A stretch of DNA of 64,000 nt from Formicarius rufipectus (taxonomy: Eukaryota > Chordata > Aves > Passeriformes > Formicariidae): NCBI GenBank assembly GCA_013399695.1, contig VXAU01000186.1, positions 897,128-961,127 of the forward strand. The letters are read 5' to 3'. Both the position numbers and the translations under genes were made by a program. A model generated the notes under the pieces. That model saw only the letters and a list, made by a program, of their open reading frames with translations, had not been told where the DNA came from and searched no databases. Below, one piece after another: positions 51,400-61,900 of the stretch (position 1 is the first letter of the stretch; each line of letters begins with the position of its first letter).

Positions 51400-51800
51400 C
51401 ACTGAGGATGCAGGTGGGGAGCTGGGAGGACGGAGGGAGGACAGGGGCAGGCAGGCTTGGAGCCAGCTGGAGGCAGAGATCGCCTCCAGGGAGCCCATCC
51501 AGGGGCAGGCAAGGGCTTTCACCTCCAGAGCTGCTTAAACAGCACACCAAATCCCAAATGGGAACAACACAACTCTTCAGGTACAAAATACAAATCTTCT
51601 CATTCGAAAACAAATGCTGCCTCCCTTCCCACCCACTGTGTCCTTGCAAAGTTGTCCTTCCTTCCCACTTTGCTTTCTATCACCCCTGCCCTGGCTCCCC
51701 TGGCTGACGTGTCTCTCTGATCCCCACACACCTTGTCTGCCTGCAGCAATCCAGTTTCCCTTCTCCCATTGCCACCCGTGCCCCAATCTCACCCCCTGTG
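51400..51800. other. Purine-rich then pyrimidine-rich asymmetric block with potential G-quadruplex
   Basis: The plus strand is purine-rich from about 51408 to 51480 and then strongly pyrimidine-rich, with many CCC and CTTCC words, from about 51610 to 51800. Within the first part, G runs at 51416-51419, 51424-51426, 51435-51437 and 51444-51447 are separated by 4, 8 and 6 bases, which satisfies a relaxed G-quadruplex pattern. The asymmetry also explains the cluster of overlapping open frames here (87-133 codons on both strands), which have no recognisable content. Confidence 0.5.
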
Positions 51801-52940
51801 TGTGCTCCTGGAGCTTGTCCCGCACCAGGCAGCTGCAGTGTCTGCTCCAGAGGGCGAGTGCTCCTGCCATCCCAGGAGGTCTCTCTGGCCAAGCCACGGC
51901 TCCAAAGCCCAGGCAGATCGATAAAGCAGTCCAGGCATCACAGATGCTTGTCCTTGGAAAGTTCAGGACAGAGGAACGAGGGCAGTGCTCACGCTGTAAA
52001 GGACCGGCACAGTGACAAGAAACTCACTGGCCCCTTGTGTTTCCCCAAATGCCAACACTGGTTCAGGAAACCGAGCCAGAGCATTTAGGAAAGAGCAACA
52101 ATTAATCTGGAATAGTGGCATGCAGGCAGAAAGACCAGCTCAGAGGCAGCCCTGTGCATGCAGATCATCATCTAAAGTGTCCTATAGGGGAAAAAAATTC
52201 AGGACTCTGCCCTTACAGAAGAATGAGAGTGGATATAGTTCCTAGAAAAATAATAAGATTTTCCTTTTTGAATTTTGTTCTAGGAGCCAGCAGAAATGTA
52301 ATCCTGTTGTGCTTTTACCTGGCATTCTTCACTGGGAGGTTTTATTAGCTCAATTAGTAGAGTTATCCACACTGAAATTTCTCTTTCTGTCATTACTTTA
52401 CAGCTCTTGAATGTAAAATTCAGTAAGTAGAACTTTGAGATGCATTTTGTGGCAAGCTTGAGAATCTTTCACTCTTTTACCTTGTTCCCTTACAGTGAGC
52501 AGTTTAAACTCGTGCTCCAGGTAACAGATTGTGGGAACAGACTTGTGCAGAGCTTGTCTGCAACAAGGGGTAGCTGCACTTAGGTCACCCACACAGCAGA
52601 TCCCCATGGACAGTCAGGCATTCAGGGAATCAGGACAAGGATTTGGCAGCTCAGCCCCAGCTCCTGTGAGCTTTGTGTGGGACACAGGAGCTGCACAGCA
52701 CAGCGTGGCCTCCAGCTGTGTGACTGGCAGGTGGGGGCACACACAGAAGCATCTGGGCACAAACACAGCCTTCTAAAACAAAAGGGTAATTACTTGATCT
52801 TATACTAGTCCTGCCTTGCTACAACAAGGCAGCCTTTCAGTCATTATTCTGTCAGCCTCTGTCATTATTATTCTGTTAACACAGTCCACCTTTTATTCTG
52901 TCTGAAATAATATTGACTTGCACCTTTCCTTAAGGGCAGT
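51801..52940. other. Non-coding stretch, no gene recognised
   Basis: GC content falls away from the asymmetric block. A short direct repeat of TCATTATTCT lies at 52841-52850 and 52862-52874, with an extra ATT in the second copy. No exon or RNA gene is recognised. Confidence 0.5.
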
Positions 52941-52948
52941 TTTAAGAT

Positions 52949-53350
52949 GCGAGCGAGCTCCTATCTCTGCATTAGCTGAAACGGAGTAAACGCTTTTATC
53001 AAGTCTTCACCTCTTCAAGAAACACACCCCTCCACTCGTGTGTCGTGAGTGCTGTGTCTGGAGGGGATGCTCGCAGTGTGTGGCTGCAGAGGGAGGCTCA
53101 AAGGGAGGCAAAGCCCAGGGCTGCTGCCGCCCGGCTGCTCCCGTCTCTGCTCACACACAGCGGCAGCCAGGAGGGAGCGCCTGACGCTTCCAAAAGCCAC
53201 GCCTTGCAACTGCAGAAACTGAGCACTGAGGAACTTCCTCACACTCTCCTGTAAGCCCAGCAGCAAAGTCAGAGAGCTGCCACATAGCAAAGAGTATTTG
53301 CTTCTTCTCAGTCTCCCTCCGAAGCCGTTCTCCCATTACCTTGTACGCTG
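52949..53350. promoter_or_regulatory. CpG-enriched patch, candidate promoter or unmethylated regulatory region
   Basis: By hand count, 17 CpG dinucleotides fall between 52949 and 53347, fourteen of them in the first 255 bases. Most other 400-base stretches here have only a few. GC content also rises to roughly 60 percent in 53041-53220. A CTCCTGTAAGC donor-like site lies near 53250. Overlapping frames on the minus strand (91 and 61 codons) and plus strand (69 codons) have no recognised content, though the 91-codon one begins with a hydrophobic leader-like run. No TATA box is evident. The patch is the best place in the window for a transcription start, but the strand and product are unknown. 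Confidence 0.3.
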
Positions 53351-56300
53351 CCCAGCACAGTGGGTTGAAGGATACAACCCAACAACTCCCAGTCTTGGGG
53401 TATCCCTACAAACACAACACTTCAAGAATGAGCATCCCCAAATGTTGTTAACAGTGTTGTTCAACCTGTCAGAAAGGACCAAAACACTAATAAAGGAGTC
53501 AAAAGAGATAAATCAGATGAATCAGACTGCTGGCCTTTGGTAAATGCAAGCCATACTTTTGGAGAAAACCATGCAAAAGCAGCCTAGTGTCCTATTGGCA
53601 GCTGCTGTTACCGTTATGGGACAGCGGTCACTGGCAGGATCTGTACATTTGTCTATCCTTAGAATAAAGAGGCATTTCAAATATTACAACTCTATGTGCA
53701 AATACTGATTTTCAACAACCAGTCCAACACGAACTAGGTGTTCATTCTGTATCCCTAAGAAACTCTGGTACAAAATACAGCCTAAAGCATCTCTCTATGT
53801 GAGGTCTAAAAATCCTATATTGGTAGACTGACATCATTGCTGTTTCTGTAAACTGTGAATCAACTTCCCACACCTTAAATGTGCAAATTACTGTATCATT
53901 TCTCCTGTGTGTGTCATTCAGAGCACTTCATCTTGAAAGAAGAGGAAGCATTTGTTTCTTTGATAGTGGTTGATAATGAGTATGCTTGTAAAAAAGCATT
54001 TTATAAGGGTCAGCAGCCTGTTACAGGGGGATTCTTACAGAGCTTTTCAACACAGAGCAAATGGAGAGCGTGATTTTGCTGCTATTGAATCATATCCTTT
54101 CCTGAAAATTACTGTGGTTCCTCTATTTACAGTGTGATTGATACAGAGAAGGAAGAAGATCAGGTCAGTACTCACAGCACAGATCAACAAAATCAGTATT
54201 ACAACAATACAAAAATTATTACTATGATAAAGCACTAGAAAGCATTGTGTTACCATGTGTCTCACACTGTCACCTGCCATGCTGTACCAGATGGAGGCAG
54301 GTCAGTGGCTTCACACCACTGAACAGATCAATCCATGATGATGAGGCAATTTGTGTTGTATTATTCTGGCTCTGTTCTGTCTTCTAGATGTTGCTCATGA
54401 CTTTGTTTGAAAAGCAGGTGTACATCACTATTGTGGTAAGCAGGAATACAAGTCTTCTATGTGGCAATTTGCTTTATGTTATCCAACATTTGTGGAATGT
54501 CTCTCATTTAACCATAATTCTGCATTGAAATTGGATTAGTAATTTTTCTACTCTGAATTTACTGATTTTCCCATCAATGCCTCAACATTTCAGAAGAAGG
54601 TTAATTTTTCCAGCTATTTATATTTTGTTATTTTTATAGACATAAAAAGGGAGCCATTTCAAAGGTTTTTAGCTCTCAGAAGTTGAAGAGCTGACGGAAG
54701 CAGAGTGCCCCGTTTCTAACCCAGAACTACACATTAAATTGACACTGTGTTAGCAAAACAAAACAATTTAGAAGAACAGAGATTAGGGAACAAAACAGTC
54801 AGAAAGAATTGATTAATCCTATTGATTCAGAGCAGCACTATGTACATTTAACACTATCCAGAAATAAGACTCTTCCTGGTTTAGAACTTACATGTCTGAT
54901 GGAAATACCATTACATTAAGGACCAATGCTACTTGGAAGCAAAGCCATCATCCCCATCTCCAAACAATACAAAAAACTTTCCAACTTGACACCTGAGTCA
55001 GTTGAGACCACACAGCTGAGCACCTCTTCCTGATACAGAAGAATAATAACCTTACACACAATCTGATATCAGACTTGCAGAAAGTATCAGCCTGATTTAC
55101 AAGAAAAAAAGGTATTTCCAGCACACACAGTCTTACTTTTTTCTCTTCAGCAAGTGTTAGTGGCAAGGTGGCAAAATACATGTTCCCAAAAAAGAAACAG
55201 TATTAAATGCCACTTGCCAAATTCTTCAAATAAAGAAAAAAAATCTGCAAACACTAAACCCACACTCAGAATGACTCCCTGATCTTTAGAGCCTTTTCCA
55301 AGGGGTCATCATCCCCTTCACAATACCTCTGAGATAGACACAGCTCCAGGCAACTTGCTGACTATAGATAGTAGTCATTATGTGTGTAGGAACAGTGGCC
55401 ATTTAGTGCAGATAAGGACAGAACAAGTTCAGTGTTTGCTCTGATGTTGCCAGGAAAAAGGAAAATGAGATTGCAAGTGACTAAATTGATTTTAAGCTTC
55501 TGTCACATTCAGATAACTGTCCTATTGGCCCTTTCCTCAGTCACTCCAATTCATGGCCTAGGATATTTAAACTGCCATTGCCATTAAAACATCAGGCTGT
55601 GAATTGTAGGAGCAAGGCAGGATCAGAGATTTGCCTCCAGCATCTCTGCTGCTCAGGCTGTCACCTCTGGCCACAGGGCAGAGTGGGCACCCAGGGGCTA
55701 CAACAGCTGAGTCACTGCAGCTCTTTGCTTCAGCACCCACATGTCACTGCCATAAGAGAACTTTAAGTAGGTCAAAAAACAGAGCCAGAACCACGACTGG
55801 CCTTATGCAAGGGTCTGGTGGATAGAGATATCAAAATTTAAGACAACAGATATTTAAAGAAATAGAACTGAAACTGCAGCATCAATTTTCAACTAAATCT
55901 CTTGCAGTGAATAAAAATCAATGATAATCTTGTCTCTAACTTTTCAGGATGTGTTCAACAGATATATTACAAAGACTCTGAAAGCTAATGGAGCCTGGAA
56001 TATGAGCTCCATCCTTAAAATGATATGTAATGTAATTACGCATAATGTTCTTCTACTGTGCTACAAATTTACAGGAGAAGTTTGACTTCTGTATAATTGC
56101 TTATTTGACATTAGTGTCTGTGTAACTGAAATCACATTGAGTTTTCAGCTTGTCAAATATTTTGTGGTTTTCCACCTGTGAAACATTAGAATTGGCCTGA
56201 CTTTTCTGCTTTAATCTATCCCAAATGAAATGTCCCTTATGGTCTTCCTGGCTTTAGGTATCATTTTCAGCCACCCACAGCCACCTACACTGTCGTCATG

Positions 56301-58873
56301 AGAAGTAAATGTCCTTCTCAAGGACATCAGGCATGAGCAGTGCACTAAATCCAGAACAGAGAGAAATGTGTTTCTCAGCATGTCCTGTGCAGTAGAAGAA
56401 ACCTCGTTGCACATGGACAGTATTTACCCAATTCTAAGGTCAAATAAAGGTGAAGTGAGGAACCCAAGTCCCAGCTCTAGGACAATGTCGTCATTCACAC
56501 CAAAGTGATCAGTATTCTATCACCCTCTGCACAGGATTTCCTCTTTTATACATTCCACTCTCATCACATTGGTGATTATTTGCATTCAGGAAGCACAAGG
56601 AACCTGAAAGAAACCAGTGCCAGGCAGAAGAAAGCTAAAAGAGCATCCTTGGCCAGCAATTAGTTCCTTCTCACCAAGGGATCTACTTAAACTTCTGTCT
56701 CCACATAAGCAAGCTGAAGATCAAACAGACTGCTCTGCTTACCTGCAGTCAGAGGTGAACACATCCTCACCACCCACTAGGATTTTGCAGGGCTCTTTTC
56801 CCTCCCAATAACAAGTATTATAGCCAAGAGGCTCTGAGCACTGGCATGAGAGCACACTAACCCACCAGAATTATCAGGCTGAGAGCATTCTGAATTCTTA
56901 TTTGAATGCACTGCTACACTGGTTAGGGTTTTCTATTTTGGATTGACAACAGGGACAATATGAATAAAGATGATTTTGAATACATAGAGAGGAATTTAGT
57001 TGGATTAACTAAAAAGTATGCAAATATCTGACACAAGTAAGCCTCAGCCATCTCACAGCAAAAACAAAGCCAGCACCACAAGAGCACTAGGAACTAGGGT
57101 AAAAAAGACAGTGTGAAGACAAGATTGAAAAAGGTGAAAACCAACAGCAATAAAGGTTAAAACCCAATGCACATACTCTGCCTTTTCATACACATAACTC
57201 ACTTCGAGGAAAAAAAGATTATCTCCCACCAGTGGAATGGCTCATTGCCTCAAGGAAATGCAAAACAATTACTGTTATAGAATAAAAACAGATCACAGGA
57301 TATGAGGGGGAATACTCTAAAAAAAATAAAATAAATTTTAAAAAGTAAAAAAAAAAATCCTTACTGCATACAAATGAAAACACACAGCAAAAGGACAGCA
57401 CAAAACCCAGGGTGAAACGGTGTAATACAAAGACTTGTAGACCAAGTTCTCCCAAGAACAATGGAAGCATTTTTCCCAGCAAAAACCTTGCCTGCTCAAG
57501 CAAACAGACTCTGCAAAAAGTCAAGGAACACCCCCTGACGCCCTACCTGTGCCTCACAAAAGAAAATAATTTCATAATGCATGGTAACAAAGGGCTGATC
57601 CTGATTTTTCATTGTTATGATAAATAAGGAACTATTTCACAGCGGCCACTGAAATTACTGTACTGAGACAGAAACTCTGCAGATGTAAAATGAAGTTCTG
57701 GCTCACAAGGAAACACTGGCTCCCTATTTCTTAATCCGCCTGAAGCAGGTCTTTTGTTATTGACATAAGGAAGGAAAATACTACAGCAAATCAATTTTTC
57801 CCATTTTTTTAAAGTTATGATTAACACTGATTAAATTCCGCAGCTTTTTTTTTTTCCTTACCATTATTTTGGTGCTTATAGCACTTCCACCCCTGATCCA
57901 ACACCATGGGATGAAAGTCTGAAGGCAAAAGCGACACGAGTGGCACCACAAAGTTTGTTTCTCAGGCAGGCAGGCAAGCTGCCATCCCTGAGAAGACAGT
58001 TGACTCACAGAGTGTATAAATAAGTATGTCAGGAGAATAACTGAGTCTTACTGGGAATTCACTCAGCAGAGCCAGAGAGGTGGGGATGCAGCAGGTGCTA
58101 CCGGTGCATCAGCAGCTCCCTCTCTCCCCATGTCATCTGCAACAGCTTTGCTTCTTTCAAGCACTCTGAAGGCAGAGAAGAATGTCTTGTTCCCAAGTGG
58201 GGACAGCAAAGTTTGTGAGAACTCATTAACTCTCTGATGGTACACAAATCCTAGCTGTGCTGGGAGGTCACTGGAATGTCCATGTGCCAATTAGGAGCAG
58301 TGCTGTGAAAACAAACAGAGCCCTATACCTCCCTGCTGAGGGGAAGCTGTGGGTCACATCCCACCCAGCAGGATTGCCCAGCTCTCAGACTCAGCACAGC
58401 CTTTACCTGTCCCACTGTGAGTAGCCCAATCACACTCAAAAGAAACTCACAGTCATTTGCAATGGTGGCAGCAGAAAGGCACAGATACTCTGCATTGCAT
58501 TCATGGATGCACATAGAAACATTTGCCTGCATCAAATATTGCTTTGGGGAATAGCTTTTTTTAAAGTAAAAAAGCTGATGCAAGAGTATTGGTGGTATTA
58601 AACTATATAAAACTCAACTCATGACCTCAGTATCTCATAAAAATTAAGATGTACACACTAAGCTAAGACATTTCTTGTACCTTGACTCTTCCTTTTTTAC
58701 ACCCAGAAGTAACAAAAAGGCATTTAGGCCCAGCCCTAGCACTGTATTTAGCCAAACCCTCTAGTTCAAAGTCTAGGGAGTCCCACTTCGCTGCTGAGAC
58801 AAACACACCACTGCCACCATCAATACAATATTGTCTCACAGCTTGGCACGCTCCGGACCCAAGTCTGGATGAA
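53351..58873. other. Non-coding stretch, no gene recognised
   Basis: AT-rich unique sequence. A perfect POU octamer (ATGCAAAT) occurs at 57018-57025 without a clear motif cluster around it. An A-rich tract lies at 57319-57358 and a T11 run at 57845-57855. The longest frame is 101 codons (57219-57524, minus). It crosses the A-rich tract, which gives it an artificial phenylalanine-rich, membrane-like segment. Confidence 0.55.
57319..57358. repeat. A-rich low-complexity tract
   Basis: Forty bases almost entirely of A with scattered T and one G, including AAATAAAATAAA. No upstream gene sequence or target duplication suggests a retrocopy. Confidence 0.75.
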
Positions 58874-58930
58874 GATTCCCCTTCTCTCCCGGGGATTCCC
58901 CTTCTCTCCCCTTCACATCACATCACATCA
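58874..58930. repeat. 20-bp tandem duplication followed by a (CACAT)n run
   Basis: GATTCCCCTTCTCTCCC at 58874-58890 is repeated exactly at 58894-58910 after GGG. A five-base period CACAT repeat then follows directly from about 58914 to 58930. The first pair is identical over its 17 shared bases, which implies a recent duplication. The two repeat types sit back to back, a common arrangement at slippage-prone sites. Confidence 0.9.
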
Positions 58931-61900
58931 TGTGCTGTGCAGGAATTATGCCAGGGCAGTATCAGAAACTCTGTCCTGATGAAGTCCGACCTCTTTCATT
59001 GTTTTACCACTGCATTTTCAACCACTATGGCAAAGTCTTCATTATATCAGGAGTTAAACTAATCCAGGCTAAAATCAGAGCCTTCCATGGGCAATTCAAA
59101 ACTGTCTGCCACTGAATAGCTTAATTTAACTTTCAACAACTGCACCAGTTCTGCAGCCACATCTCCCCTCAGCTGACAGTTCGCATGCAAAACAGAAGAT
59201 CGCAATACTTTATACAACCTCATAAAACTATGCAACATAAGACTCTTTATAAAGCACCATTTTTCAAACTGTTTGCTCTTCTGTTGTTATGTTTCTGCCT
59301 GTTCATTTGCCTCTCAGAAACTCCAGTCCTCCAAAGAAATTCAGATAAAAAGCTCACAAGTTACATGTAAAATTATGTCATAAACTTCTGACAGGTATAA
59401 TGTGAGTCCCATCTTGGAGGCTGTGTGCAGTCAGCATTGCCACTGACTTCAGGGAGAAGTGTGACAGAAAGACAAACTTCAAAGAAATGTAAAGATCCAA
59501 AACAAAAATGCAATTTCAGATGTGCTTTTGCCCAAAAGAGTTGACTGGTACTGCCTTAACAGAAGGACCAGTTCATTGGCTCCTGGGCTGACAGATTTTG
59601 TTTCAGCACTTGTGATGCAATACAAATAGCTGGAAACATCAAAATATGATGTTTTACTCTCCATCTCTAATCTGCCCTCCTTAGTGAACACAAGGCTTGA
59701 CGGTGAATTGAATCCTCAGCTGTATCAATTTCGTTTATTTAGCTGGAGTAAATGTGGAGATAAACGTGATTCATGGCCAAATATTATTGTATTTTATATG
59801 TTGAGCCAATGTAAAAAGGCATGTGTAACAACCTGCAACTGTCTCACATTCCTAAACACCAACCTTCTCTCAAGTTTTCTTATCCTTTTTTGTTCTTTGC
59901 TTATGAAACATGTAATATCCAGCTCACACTGGAAAGTATATTCCTGAAAATGTTCCCTTCTTGCCAGAGGAAAAGGCACAATGCTCAAAAAAGCCAACAA
60001 AACAACCCCAGACTGAAGACTAAACCACATCTCCCTGTGGGAGTGATCTGAAGAGATATTACTTCTTTCCTTCTTATGAATGTGGTAGCTCTATTGATTT
60101 ATTATAAACATTTTAACTTTCTTCTGCCTTTTCATTTTCTTTTGACAGAGGTGACAGCTAAGGTCAAGTCAGCCATTGCCCAATGCTCTGTGTCAAAACC
60201 AAACCAACAAACATTTCTCTAGGTACAATGGTCATAATTCTTCTTTTGCTCTCACCTTCTGCCTTCCTGTATCCTCTCCATCTATACAGCAGATATCTTC
60301 TCTATTTTACACTCATTTTACATCAAGTAATTCACGGACTAAGGGTGAGGGACAGAAAAACCCCACAAAGATAACATTTTCTTTCCACTTGATTTTTACA
60401 GAAACTAAAAAAAAACGGGCTTCTACCTACTGCCATCCCATTATCAGCACAGCAAACCACTTTCAGGCTCGAACTGCAAATTGACTCCTCTGGTGCCCGT
60501 TGGGAGCTGTCTGTGCCCTGGTGACAATCTGAAAGCAGTAAGTGGCAGGAGGTGCTGCCAAGGCTGCCCCCTCGCCGAGGACCTGGCAGGTCCCTCCCTG
60601 CCAGGAGACAGGCATCACCTCCCTGCTGCATCCTCCTGGCACAGCAGGATGGCTGTAGCACAGTGCTGCTTCCACACTTACCTCCCTGTCACAGCTGCCC
60701 GATGGCCATGAATGCAGAGGGGATACGATTAAAATAAGTTTGTCATTGAGAGACAACTGTGAATGACTAACAATCAATGAATAACCCAGTGGGTGTTTGA
60801 TTACATGGCCTGCATGTTGGGGTTTTGAAGACTAACCTCTCAAAGCATATTTCCATCCTCTTGGCTCCCTATGAGAGGATAAACATTTCAAAGAAGGCAC
60901 TGGCTTTGGCAGTATTTGTTTGTACAGTGCCCTCTCACAATGGGGCTCCGTTCCCCAAGCTGCATTTAATGAGAAGTTCAACACACATTTCCTTTTATAA
61001 TCACACAATAAACAGTTTGTGATTGGTCTTCTACTGTCCTGGTAGGCAAAAGACTTATTGATCAGATTCCTGTTAGTTGTTCACCTTGGCAAGAATCCTC
61101 CTGGTAGGCAAGAGAGAAGAAAGAAATTGTTTCCCTCAGCATCTGCATTCCTGCTTGTGTTCACTTCTACAAATAATTTAAGCCGAAGACTACTCTCTTT
61201 TTTTCCTCCAAGAGAGGCATTTGTTGAAATTCAGTTTGAGAGATGAGTTGAAGACAAGCGAAATGCTTGAAGAGCACTTCAGCTGTGCATATTGGTCTCT
61301 TTGGCTCAGACCTTTGAACTCCCATCTTCCTCAGCTACCAGTGATCCAGATTCTAAACTGAACACTTACTGTTGGAAATGAGATATTGTTTTAAAGAGTA
61401 AGCATGGCTGCAGCATTTCATCTTTGTGCTCTGTAAATGGAGCATTCTTAGGCAGGTTGACTCTCAGATGCACCTACCAGACTTTGTCTCATCATAGTTT
61501 TTTATTAACATGATAAAAGTGACTTAAGTACTGCTTGTGCTTCTAGGCTTGGAGAACGTTTTGGGAGGTTAATTGCTTATTTAAGGCAGGTTATAATATT
61601 TAGAAATACTGTACCCCTCTGCTATAAAACTGAGCAGTTACTTATTAATACTACAAGTGATTTAAAGTAGCAGAGGAATCTACAAGACTAAGACATTCAT
61701 TTCGGGTTTGTAATTTTTTTTTACATATTACTGCTGGAAATCCTGATACATAGGAAAGAAATTCACAACTTTCATTGAGAAATGTGTAATTTGAGAAGCA
61801 AACCTAAGAAAGTTCATTTTACAGAATACAATAAAGTTAACTGCCACTAACCTGTGAAGGGGGGAAATGATGGGCTTCCAGAAACATCTGGCCACTTCTG

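Noticed and set aside
53015..53290. 91-codon minus-strand frame with a leader-like hydrophobic start
   Set aside because: The signal-peptide appearance is short and the rest is low in recognisable structure; the frame is open because of the GC-rich CpG patch.
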